Positions 26,001 through 37,050 of a stretch of DNA of 64,000 bases are shown here, in pieces. The number at the start of each line of letters is the position of its first letter. Positions within the stretch are counted from its first letter, which is position 1. The notes under the pieces were generated by a model. That model worked only from the letters and a program-made list of their open reading frames with translations. It made no database searches and had not been told where the DNA came from. The translations under genes were made by a program, and so were the position numbers. The DNA comes from Onchocerca volvulus (lineage: Eukaryota; Nematoda; Chromadorea; Rhabditida; Onchocercidae): contig HG738138.1 in the NCBI GenBank assembly GCA_000499405.2, positions 22,392,824 to 22,456,823 of the forward strand. The letters run 5' to 3'.

Positions 26001-26390
26001 GAAGAACGTTACGAAAAAATGAAAGCTCTGATGATAGAGAAACAGAGCGAAATGCGAATTAATATGCAGAAAGCATATGAAACATTAGATGGAATATGTC
26101 AGGCCAGCAAAGTATTGCAGAAAGAAGTAAGTTCTAATTTCCCTAATAATTCGTTAGTTAAATATTTTCATCAATTATTTTTCAATGTTATCCCATTCTA
26201 TAATTATTCAGTGATCGATATTTCTCGATTAAAGGAAAGCGAAAAAAAAATTTCATTCCTTTGACCACCATTGTTTTCTTTGTTGTTTTGTCTTTTTTTT
26301 TTTTAGATTGAAGAAGAGATTTCAAAAATGTATAAAGGAAGGAAAGTAAATATTATGGGTAGTATAAATGCTGTATTGATGACTTCTTAA
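23096..26390 (+). CDS. CDK5RAP3 (C53/LZAP), subunit of the UFM1 E3 ligase complex
   Basis: CDK5RAP3 works with UFL1 and DDRGK1 at the ER, steering UFMylation of ribosomes and ER-phagy. Exons: 23096-23147, 23253-23384, 23510-23619, 23787-23915, 23995-24085, 24213-24345, 24607-24748, 24909-25020, 25136-25230, 25353-25454, 25601-25707, 25955-26126, 26307-26390. They total 1461 nt and 486 aa (human 506), with every phase agreeing. Matching landmarks include IDIHCSKLLDWLISRRHC, REKISAAIQDMPE, SYINYFHC, YYSSQRMNDW, a coiled-coil middle, IARGPDALTILE, and the C-terminus GRKVNIMGS. The disordered middle has two I-D-F-G-D motifs (about residues 271 and 284), the counterparts of the shuffled ATG8/UFM1-interacting motifs (IDWG in human). 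Two adjacent ATGs (23096, 23099) are equally possible starts. Confidence 0.95.
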
Positions 26391-26638
26391 ATAATTTTAT
26401 TTTGTTTTTAATGCTTACTCTGTGATATGTTAGTCGATTAGGGCTGAGTTACAGAATAGAATTTTTCTGTTGTTGTTTTTCTTTTTTTGTCTAATTGTTT
26501 GAAATATTTTTCTTTATTTTCTAATGATCGGTTAGGTTCAGTTGGTTTAACAGGTTATAAATTTTAGTTGTTTTTTTTCCTAGTATGAATTTGCCAACAG
26601 TGACTTTATGTTCCAGTTTTATATAATTTAATGAAATT

Positions 26639-26644
26639 AATAAA
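26639..26644 (+). terminator. Possible poly(A) signal of CDK5RAP3
   Basis: AATAAA about 250 nt after the stop codon, followed by T/G-rich DNA. Confidence 0.4.
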
Positions 26645-28065
26645 AACATGTTGTATTGTACTGTTTTGTTTTGAATGAATTAGCTATTATTGGTGTTCAC
26701 TGAAAAATGATGTCACATTTCTTTTTCCTCTTTTTTACTTCACGGAAATCTGCATCTTGTTCAAATTGATTTTCAGAATATTTAACTTTTGCAGTGAACC
26801 CATTTTTCATCAAACGCTTTACATCATTGTTAAAACATTCTATCAAAATTTATTTCAAGTTTTGAATTAAATGAAAGCTATTTATAAGCATTTTTTCTGA
26901 AACCTATTTCGGAGTTATTTTATTCTGTTTGTCACATCTTATTACATTAAGCTTATAATTTCTGATTTCTATATCAGTTTGTTATAAGCCATAATTTTGT
27001 TTGGAGTAATACCTTACCTTTATTTTTATTGATCGAATTGCAGTTCTTTTGATAGATTAATTTCAACTGTGAAACTTGGAAAATTCAGTGGAGTAGTTAT
27101 CGCTAACTAAAGATGGGAGCGCTTATTACCACTACATCGATTATTGTGGCAGTATGACATGCCCCTGCATAATATAGCGCACGATTTGTTATCACGTAGA
27201 AATTGGACTTGTTTTTTTTCTTTGACAGTGGCAGCAGAATATATGCGAAATATGCAGGTTTTTATTTTGAAATAAGTGATTGTAAAGATAAATGTTAAAA
27301 CATGTTTCTCATCTCAGTATTATTAAAGTGAACCGCTTGATATTCATACGATGAAATAAAACTGAAAAGACGAGTTAATTTCACTAGTATTATTAACATT
27401 CAAATACAGTTGCGCATTGATTAAGTATATATTAGCAGCAACAGTATATCATAACTAATGAGTTAGCAACTTTTTATGTACAAGTTTCTCGAGAAGTTTT
27501 CTAATCCAAATAGATAAATATTCAAAGAGGGATAGGAACTATTGACTAATTCGATATGAAATTGAATAATTTGCTATCTTTATTAGATTTATTTCTTTAC
27601 TGTGTAGCTTTAATTGTTTCAGTTGACAGTTTTGTAATGATGTCCACTTTCTTCGTACTGCCAAGGCATAGGGGTATAAAGATGATAATGCTCTTTGAAG
27701 CATGTTTTCTATAGCGAATTTGATTTTGTACTTTTATTACATATTCTCGATGATCATATTTTATACTAAAATTTAATCCATGATATCTGACTAATTTGAA
27801 TAGAAAAAAAAAAAAAAAAATAGAATTTGCCATCATTAGATTGATTGTGCGATTTCTAACTCATATTTATATAGAGATTTTAACATTTCAGTGCCAGTTT
27901 ATTGAAATTAAATTGAAATAATAAGATTTTCAGGTCATTTTTTCAGAATTTCTTTAATCAAATTATTATGCGAAGCATGGATTAACTGTAAAACTGGTTA
28001 ATTTATCTGATTTCGAAAAAGCGAATTCAGAGGCTTATAATTCGAGAGAATCAATTGAAAAAAAT

Positions 28066-28121
28066 AAATACAGCTTAGGAAATCTTAAGCTGTATTTAAA
28101 ATAATAAATACAGCTCAGGAA
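28066..28121. repeat. Perfect 12-bp hairpin plus partial direct copy
   Basis: AAATACAGCTTA (28066-28077) and its exact reverse complement (28086-28097) flank an 8-nt loop. The sequence AATACAGCTCAGGAAAT follows at about 28107 as a near-direct copy of the left arm and loop. Small fold-back repeat of unknown role. Confidence 0.7.
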
Positions 28122-28938
28122 ATTTTAATGTATTAGTTCCTTTGACTTAAAATTGATGTTAGTGAGTACACGAAATTTGCTTTGTATAATGAACTCCATG
28201 ATTTATTGACCGTTGATTGTATATCGCTTACATTGTACAATGAGTTTTCTCACTTTATCATATTTTACTTAACTTTCTAAACCCGCATTAAATTAATTTC
28301 CCATATATGCATCTAAAATTCTCAGGAAAAAAACTGGTGAAACATTGAAAATACTCGTTTCCATACTTTTTTTGATAAAATTGATGCAAGCTATTTTAAA
28401 TGAACTGGAAGTAGCAGAATATTATTCAAGTTCATATATCGATTATTATGCAAAAAGTCCAATTCTCGTATTCCGAACCTGATTTTCGAAGTATTATATC
28501 CCGTAGTATACCAAATATTCTTTCAGTTCAATGTATTTATGCTATTAATGATTGCAGTGTTTCACAGCAGTTTAATTTTTTGTGATAGATTTTCGGAAGT
28601 ACTTTTTCAAAATTTTCAAAAAAAAAATTTTTTTTTTTTTTTTTTTACAAAATTCCGAAAAAGAAAATGCAATAAATTTTATGCGATAGTGCAGTTATGT
28701 ATTGTATTGGTTTAAGAAAAATTATGGTGAAAGTTGTCAAATCTTATTTTAATAAAACTTCTTAAGCTTCCGTAAATATTCTCCATATTGTTTGAATGAT
28801 AAGATGTTTCTATATAGTAATGCAATCGAAAACATCTTCACATCCTGCAGATTAACTTCAGATGTAGGAATAGGAAAAAAGGAAAATGAATCGTGCAAAA
28901 ATTCTTAACGAATCTGATGAAAATTCAGAAAAAAGCAT

Positions 28939-29020
28939 CCTTATTATCATTGATGAAGCTTTATTATCATTGAAACGAATCTTTACTATCATTGATTGAA
29001 AAACATCTTTATTATCATGA
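28939..29020 (+). repeat. Four-copy array of a 15-bp motif upstream of the membrane-protein gene
   Basis: Near-identical copies of CTTTATTATCATTGA start at 28939, 28959, 28981 and 29007, spaced 20-26 bp, ending 76 bp before the ATG at 29096. Copies differ by one or two bases. They may be repeated binding sites or a small decayed tandem repeat. Confidence 0.75.
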
Positions 29021-29095
29021 AATTCTGAATAATTTCCTTATATTTTGCATTACATGAGAAATTTCAAAATTATAAAATTAACAGTAATATAAATT

Positions 29096-30548
29096 ATGAG
29101 CATTGCTATTCGTTGGACGAAGTGTGGTCGTTCTTATCAGAAAATGAAATCAATTGAATCGAGTAAGTCGCAAAATCGGTTTCATATTGAAGGTAATTCT
29201 CACTATCACTAATATTAATTAATGATCTAAACTTATTATTTTAATTAATTAGTGAAAAAGTCACAATTTAAAGGCTTCATCGTAACTTAATCAAAGAGAA
29301 TAATTATTAATAATAGAAATAAGGTGTATATTTCCGATATTTCGCAATTATTGAGATGAAGTTGCGATTGTCATATTTCATGGTTTTATGAAAAAAAAGT
29401 CGAATTTTAAATTGCATTTGAAATTTTCAGATATACGAGTATTAAATGCTATTTCTGTCCAATTGTATCTTTCTCTGATTACTATAGTATATTCTGTACT
29501 ACAAGGATTGGTATTCCAAAAACCTGTCAGCGGTTTGTTATGCATCAAAAATACTGAAAATTAATAAGTGGTGCGTAATTGAAGATTTTTCAGATGGTAA
29601 TTAAGATTGAATTAAAGATATTTTGTAAATTACCATTTGATTTTTCAAATGGTAATTAACTGAATCATACCAAAATATACTGAATCAAAGACATTTTATT
29701 TTGAAAGCTAATCAATGAACATCTTCACCAATTACCATTGCACTAGATTATGTTAGATCAAACTCAGAAAATTTGTTTAATTGAAGTGATTTAATTAATA
29801 GTACTATTTATAGCAATACTGTTTGCGATCATTGGAGTCACTAAATTGCGACTTTTTTGGTTCTTATATACAGGATGGCATTATAAATCGCTGTATCTGC
29901 TACGTATGCATTTTATCTTATCATTATTTTGCATCACTGCTCTATTCACATTATGTGTTATCATTGGATTGATGAATTTGTATGCCATTGGACCATTTCA
30001 GTATACCTCCATAAGGTACTTTATTTTTAATTTTAAAAAAGGAAAAGCAATTATTTTTGTCTTCAAAGTATTTCAGTATGATTTACTTATATTTTTTAAA
30101 TTAAATTTAAATTCAAAAAAAGAAAACATTATTCGAGATAGGACATTTTTTGATTGAACTCGAAAAGACTGAAAACATTGATTGATTTCAATAATTTTGA
30201 AATGCATATTGACTTGCTCGTCACAGTGCGAACGTTTCATTGGCTTTTTATAAACCTGGAATCAGTCTCCAAAAGCTTAATGTGATGTGGAAACGATCTG
30301 AAAAATAAAGAAGTTTGACATTCTTCTTCTGAAATTCAAATTCCAAATTTGAAAGAAACTAGATTTGCAGAAACTACTTTCAATCCCACGTTTTGGTAGC
30401 GCTTTGTTCATTAGTGCCATTTGTCATCGGTTTTAACGCAAGTTGGCGATTTTATTGCGAAACAAAGAATAAAATGTGTAAACCGGTATTGGGATATTCG
30501 TTCTTAAAATGCGTCGCTGATTATCAAAGATATCAGAAAAAACTATGA
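29096..30548 (+). CDS. Multi-pass membrane protein, family not recognised
   Basis: Exons 29096-29192, 29431-29532, 29814-30015 and 30371-30548 have matching phases and total 579 nt (192 aa). The N-terminus (about 35 residues) is basic and probably cytosolic. Hydrophobic segments lie at about 36-60 (ISVQLYLSLITIVYSV), 67-86 (weaker, aromatic), 98-120 (FILSLFCITALFTLCVIIGL) and 139-157 (VLVALCSLVPFVIGF). A short C-terminal tail has two Cys (C170, C181) and ends RYQKKL. The layout resembles a small tetraspan protein, but there are no CCG or claudin W-GLW-C-C signatures. I do not recognise a family; it is probably nematode-restricted. Consistent splice phases and hydrophobicity argue that it is real. 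Confidence 0.7.
29628..29657. repeat. Perfect 13-bp hairpin in intron 2 of the membrane-protein gene
   Basis: AATTACCATTTGA, loop TTTT, TCAAATGGTAATT. Further copies of ATGGTAATTAA (about 29594) and AATTACCATT (about 29737) sit in the same intron, so the motif occurs four times in both orientations within 150 bp. Confidence 0.7.
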
Positions 30549-31079
30549 TCTCTTTGCATTGACATCTCATAGAAATGATAATTCGAAATGAGAGCATTTC
30601 ATGATATTAATAGCATTTTACTGCAACATATAATTATAATTTTCATTACCTTTAAAATTAAACCAAAAAGTAAAATTTTCACTCTTGACTCATGATACTA
30701 TCAGTTATACAGTGGACGAATTTATAGAAATAGTTTTATACAACTTTGCTACTGTTTTTTCGATGGAGAAATGTTTCTGTATTTAGCATTTTCTCGATTT
30801 TGTTGATAAATGTTAATAAATGACTATAAATGAATTACTCATTGTTGATAAATGATCATAAATAGATTACTTTGCCCAAAGATTACTTTGCCTTTACCCA
30901 GATTACTTTCACAAGCCGAATATAGCCATTCCAGACTTGATAATTTTAGGCTAAATGTTTCTGATTCGATCAATTATATTATGTATATGCGTCTATCCTT
31001 CCTGAAAAATTCTGGATGCTGTAAATCCCAATAGAAATTGGTGAACTATGAACTTCAACAAAACAATAAAAGCGTCTAT

Positions 31080-31111
<32 letters not shown>

Positions 31112-31754
31112 TGATAAGAAAATCATTTTGATGCAGGAACTTTTCCTATACCATTAATTCTCTGTGAAATGACAAGAAATTTAATGAGAAGAATACTACT
31201 TTTTCTTTTCTTCATAATATTTGATTTTCGATATATTCTTGAAGAAGAAACCATTTATGGATTTAGTTACCTTCCTTCAATCAGCTGACGGTAATTCAAA
31301 TACTGTGGAATTACTGATAAGCAATGTTAAGGAGTCCTACTAATTTTACTGATTGTCATCCCATTGTCGTACGAGTTTAAATGAATCATTAAATATAAGA
31401 AGAGAAAAAGTTTGTTTTTCGATGTGATATTTTCTTGGAAATATTATATAGTGCTAATTACTATGACTGATACATCATCAATTATTCAAAATTAATAGAA
31501 TCCACTTTGATATATCGAATCATGATTCTGTAAAATGAGAAATATTTATTTCAATGTTTCAAAGTCAGACAGTTCTAATCAAAAATGTCAGAAAAATCAT
31601 TATTCCACACACTTAGCAATTAGATTGTTGAAAATCAAAATAATATGATTTTGCGAGCCTGAAAATTTCCAGAAATGTTCAAACAATATTCTAATAGAAT
31701 TCAAGTTTTGTCATTTTAAACTCATAAAATTCACAAATTTCTGAAAATTTTAGT
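30549..31754. other. Convergent intergenic region
   Basis: About 1.2 kb between the membrane-protein gene (+) and the cysteine-rich gene (-). It holds both 3' UTRs and a segment ending in AATAAA, 14 nt, then 27 A (31065-31111). No gene seen. Confidence 0.6.
31065..31111 (+). other. AATAAA followed by 27 A: possible retrocopy 3' end
   Basis: AATAAA at 31065-31070, 14 nt spacer, then A27 at 31085-31111. This is the layout of a cleaved, polyadenylated mRNA copied back into the genome. No parent exon was identified upstream and no clear target-site duplication is visible, so a chance A-run is possible. Confidence 0.35.
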
Positions 31755-34700
31755 TCATCCACATTGCACGCCGCCACAAAAACGTCCTGCTCGGTCGACC
31801 ATTGCATCCATTAAATTGTTAATAAAATCAAATCCTGCCTTCAACTGTATATGCGCTGTTCCGGTAGTATCCGCAATTACCTTAAAAATGAAGTATGAAT
31901 ATTTAATAATATATCAAGAGGTCAATATCCTGACCTTTAATCTCTGAACAACTTATATCACCAGAAGTATTATTTTAGACTATCATCCTCTCTTCGATTC
32001 ATTTCAATTCAACAAAATTTACGAAAATTTTCAAGAGTAAAAAATTTGAATACAATAATATGAAACCTTTCGACAACCGACGTTGATGAGCGAGTCAAGA
32101 CCGAGATTTTGTCCTGCTGGCTTTTTCTTCAAGCATTTTTCTAGTGCCTTATCGATAACTTCAATCCAATCATTCGTTGGTGTCCTTCTTTAAATATAAA
32201 TTCAAAAAATTTAAGTATTTCAAGTATTGAATTTAAGTATTTTATTTATAAGAAAATTAATCTTTAATATTTTTCAATGGACGTCTATAAATGATACATC
32301 TGACATGAATTACGAGAATTCGAGCCGTATAAGTAAAACGAGAAAAAGTACAGAAATAAATTTGATAAGATATCAATCGTGCTGGATACTTTATAAAAAA
32401 TTGGAAGAAAAAGCTATTGTAAAATTAAATAAAAACAGAAATTTTAAAGTAAAATTCAAATATTTCAAATGCTAACACTAAGCTTTTGATATTTCCGACA
32501 CACTGATCAACTTTACTACCACCACCAATTGATGCTGCACCACGATCATTACTATCAGCAGCCTGGAATTTATGATTGAAAGGACTATTACTCATTAATA
32601 AAGTTCTCAAGTAGCAGAATTACTGAAAAAATCAAAAAATAATGCCTTAACTTTAAGTTAAGGCAATGTAATCTAGAAAAAGTAACATATAAAGTAAGAT
32701 AGTATAGTTCCAAGAAAGTAATATTATTTGTCATGGTCGAAGCTGTCAACTGGTCGCATAAAATTTCGGACAAATATGTTCTCGAAAGATAGTTTAGAAT
32801 ACATAATTGAAATATAGGTATGTTTTTCAAATACGCCATATTACGAATACAAATATAAATGGGTTTCACGTACTTTGACTTATTTGACGTATTTCTGAAC
32901 GTGTCTAAAATGCATGACGAGAATAACTGATACTACATGTGATGTATTTCATGCATAGGTAAGTCTTAAGTGTATGATTATTATATTTCATAGGTAATCT
33001 TAAGTATATGATTCTCGCAGCTTCATATGACAACATTTTATACGGCAAGCGGATTTTTCAGAAATGGTATAAGACTAATTCATCATTCTCTTGTTGTATT
33101 TTCTTGGCCCTTCGAAGTATTGATTAGCTAAATTCTGAAATTTGTAACTGCAGTATTAAAAACAATAATCAGTACTTAATTTAAAAAATATGCAGAAAAG
33201 TTGAATGTCTCTATATTCTTCCATCTGTTCGGTTTACAACTTTAACGCCCTAATTTTTAAACATTTTCTTACTCAAGTAAGTGTGGAATTTTGGGTATTA
33301 TAACTAAAAATCGTTCTGTATACGGGATGTGTTGAAAATTGAAATGAGATCCAGAAAGAAATCGTGCAAATCTTCTCGCAGTATTTCAAAACAGGTTTGA
33401 ATGAATGTTGGAACACGGAATTTTAAGTAAGTAAAAAAAAAGTCGAAATACAGGTGAACGTGATTGAAACGGTGAGCAGGTCGAACAGATTTAAGAAGTA
33501 TGCAAAAGTTTCTGAAAGTTGAAGACACAGAAAAGTTGCTTGGTTTTACTAAAATTTTCATCAAAAACTAAAAACGCGACGAATCGAAATTGCTATAAAT
33601 AGAACGTGGAAGGAAAGTTGGAAATGTCTGCAAAATATGTGAATGATTCTGAATTATGCAAATGAATTAACTCCGTGCAAAGTTTGCATTGAATTTAATG
33701 CTAAATGTTGAAGTAATCTAGAAATTAAGCACTCTTCTGGAATGTTCGAATGATAATTTCGAGTAGAAATGATACTAACATCTCTGATAGCATGCGCAAT
33801 GGAAGAAAGTCGCTTTTTGAGTTCTGATCGAGTATGCTCAACACATACACAAGTTGCTTTCTTCAACTGTAATGTTTGTGCTCGACAAGCTTCTGGAATC
33901 TGGCTTTCACAATTCTTCAGAGCTGCAAAAGAATTCGATTCTTTGCTAAATTCATTCTGCTAGGAAGATTCAGACAGAATGTTAAGGTCTGATTGATTCT
34001 GCAAAATCTTCAAATCATTGAATTGCTTGTACTCTTTCGAGAAAAACAAAACAATCCTTTTAATTTGGAGGCAATTTATGCTTGAGCAATTCTAGAGATT
34101 CTAACATCGAATTTTTGCTTTCAATGGAACTAATGACGAGTAGTGTTTCAATTTCTATTCTTAATTTTATCTCATTTCTGCTATAATTTATCAGATTCCA
34201 TTAAAAAAAGTGATTTAAAATTTAGATTCAAAAAACTTTCGGACAATATTTGAAATGGAGAATATCTACTACCATCACAATGTTTTGCAAGATATCCATC
34301 AAACGGATTCTTCAAACATTTTCGTGTAGCTTCTGCACGTCCTGGTTTACGTTCATTGCAGAATGCTAGACGGCTATAGGTCAGAATATAATCTGAGACC
34401 GAGTTAATTCTGAAAATATTAATTTCATTTTAAAATTCGATAATTCAGAGATGATAGATAGATTTCATTCGATTCAATGCACACTTACATTTCATCCTTA
34501 AATGCATATGAGCCTTCTTCGAAATCCGGAAATTCCGGAATGCCACCAAAACTGCTATTCTTTGTTCGCAAGCAATATTCCGTTTCAATTGTTAAAGCTT
34601 TGGAAACTTCACTACGTACACATTTCTGTTCTTCTGCTGAAGTCGATAGCATTGCTTTAATTGCTCCATTAGCAAACTGTAATTAATATAAATCATTTAA

Positions 34701-37050
34701 ATTGCGATTAAAACTCAATTACTTATAATTTTTTAATTGTTTTTTTCAGTTAAGTTAATTTTTAGAAATTTGTCCTCTTACTAAAAAAATTGCACTTCGC
34801 AATGAAGAGCATAAAAGTCTGAAGTCGAAAATTTGTTCAAATATAAATTTCAATCATCGTGGAGATGATAGCAATCAATTATCTTAATTAATTACTCTCT
34901 AATAAATACAATACAACAAATAAAATAAATTTCGAAAAAAATTTGAATAACCGTGCGGCAAATGGAGCAATCACGTAACGGACCGTTACGATCCCACGCC
35001 TTGCTTTCCAGGTCAGATAGCGCTAATACGCATCGATTTTCCTGATTTCCTTCCGCAATAGTTTGAGCAAAACACGTTTTGATTGCACGACTGTTAAATT
35101 AAGTAATTAATGATTTCCACCAAATAGGTCATTCTGCTAAGTATTTCAGAAAGTAAGAAGAAAATGAGTTTTCAATTTGAAGACTAAAATCAGTGAACAA
35201 GTTAGGACTGCGTGATTTTGACATTTCATATAAGTTATTTATTAACAATTCAATTATTGAATTGATACGATGAGCAATTAAGGATTCAAATTAATCAATC
35301 TCATCGACAAATATTGTCAAAAAGATTGAAATTTTATTTTTTAATCCGAAAAATTTTTGGAAACAAACCGTTTATGTTCCCTGATTTCTGCTTCCAAAGT
35401 ACCATAGTTAGCTGAAACAGTATTTTTGATGCATTGCATATGTTTGCTGAAGGTCGACGGTAAAGAGCAACTTTGGCACCATCCCAATGTCTATAAATAA
35501 TAAATTATTTTGAAAAACATTCATAATTTTTTTCTCTTTTCTCCAAGTTGTCTTCAAGTTTCAACAAAAAACAAATAATCGAATTAGCGTATCGATTGAT
35601 TTATTTAAAATTAATTAAATCGAAGATGATATCTAAAAAATTTGAGAATTGTGCAATTAATAATGTATGGAAAAGAAATGTCATTTCAAAAAATCCCACT
35701 CATATTTCGTCCTCAATTATATAGAATCTATGTTATCCTCTAATTCATTCATCAAATTGCTTCTCAGTTGTATTTAGCGAGCAATTTATTTCAATATTTT
35801 CATCAAAATTTAGAAATTCAATTTAAATTTCAATTCAATCTTTAAAAAAAATTCGAAAAAGTCGTGATATTATACAATTTGAGTCAAATTGAAAACAACA
35901 TTGCCAATTAAAATTATACGACAGCCAATTAAAAATATGCAATTAGTAATTAACAGTGATGGATTGAGGATTTCAAGAGAGCAACAATTGATCTAATAGA
36001 ATTCGCAAAACTTATACACCAATGAATTTCGAAATTTTAATTTCTTCCTTCCAGCAATCGCAAATGCTTTTCAGTCTAGAAGTAAGCTAAGTTTTCGATG
36101 ACAAGTGCCTTAACAAATAATTATTTGTGATAATTAGCTAATCATTAACTAAATGTGAAAATTTTCTGAAATAAAATGAAATATTACTTATTTCGTAAAG
36201 TTTAAAATTTTCATTTTCATATAGTTTTGTAGAATTTGAAAAATTTGATTTTGTAAAATCTGAAATTTTCAATTTTGCATTTTATGTTGTCCTTCAAACT
36301 GCAGTCTTCGTTTGATAGTTGAATTGCTGTATAGACTGTTTAATAAAAATCGTTGAATTTCAAACATAAAATAAAACAGTCACACAAATTTTGTTCGATT
36401 GAAATGCGAACATAACATTTATATTTTATATTAAACTATAAACAATCAAATAAATTAAGTTTCTCCTTCAAGTCATATACCAATAATTCCAGAAAGTTTT
36501 TTTTTTTTCCAAAATAATGATTAGAGATACGGTTTAAATCAGTAACTTTTTCTCAAGTGTTTTTTAGAATCTTCTTTTATCAGCAATTTTATCGATCATT
36601 ACAATTAATGATGAAATGTCGGATCGCTGATCATTGATATTACCAGCAGATGTTTTGACCTAGATTAAGATCAATGAAGCATAAAGGTCAACTCTATTAA
36701 TTAGACGATCGATTTCTACAGCCAGATAATAGAAACTATTTCCTATTCTTTTTTCTTGCACATTTGGCTATCTTTCTTCATTCATCTCTTTCTTTCCTTC
36801 TTTAAATTATATTTTGAACTTTAAATTTAGTGTCGAACAATTTCTACTTCTAGGTAAGAATTGATGATGATGATGATGATTATGATGAAAAATATTGAGA
36901 GTGAAATTTGAGACCTGAAGGAAGTTTTTAATTAAATTAAGTCTTTAAATTAGGTTATCTTTCAAAACAAATGATAAGGAGGAAGAAATTAGAAAATTAA
37001 CTTACTGTGTAAACAGCCACAACAATATACAATTCCAACCAGTGTTTCAT
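31755..37050 (-). CDS. Secreted cysteine-rich protein, family not recognised
   Basis: Exons in transcript order: 37006-37050, 35369-35490, 34952-35090, 34489-34676, 34273-34409, 33780-33922, 32477-32562, 32067-32187, 31755-31880. They total 1107 nt and 368 aa, phases all consistent. It starts MKHWLELYIVVAVYTTLGWC, a short signal peptide with likely cleavage near residue 20. The mature part is hydrophilic, has 21 Cys (including CSIC and CVC) and one N-glycosylation sequon (KNSSFGG), and has no further membrane segment, so it should be exported and disulfide-rich. It ends CGGVQCG. A trans-splice-like acceptor (CTTTTAG, AG at 37058-37059) lies 7 nt before the ATG. No known toxin, protease-inhibitor or lectin pattern is evident. 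It is likely a nematode-specific secreted or body-cavity protein. Confidence 0.75.
36862..36888. repeat. (GAT)n microsatellite in intron 1 of the cysteine-rich gene
   Basis: Six to seven GAT units plus near-matches within the 1.5-kb first intron. Confidence 0.8.

Larger units (their letters stand above)
26391..29095. other. Intergenic region between two plus-strand genes
   Basis: About 2.7 kb. It contains the CDK5RAP3 3' UTR, a perfect 12-bp hairpin with a direct copy (28066-28121) and a four-copy 15-bp motif array just before the next gene. No gene recognised. Confidence 0.6.

Noticed and set aside
27110..27152. Possible short first exon MGALITTTSIIVA with a GT donor
   Set aside because: No downstream exon accepts it in phase, and the next gene has its own start at 29096.
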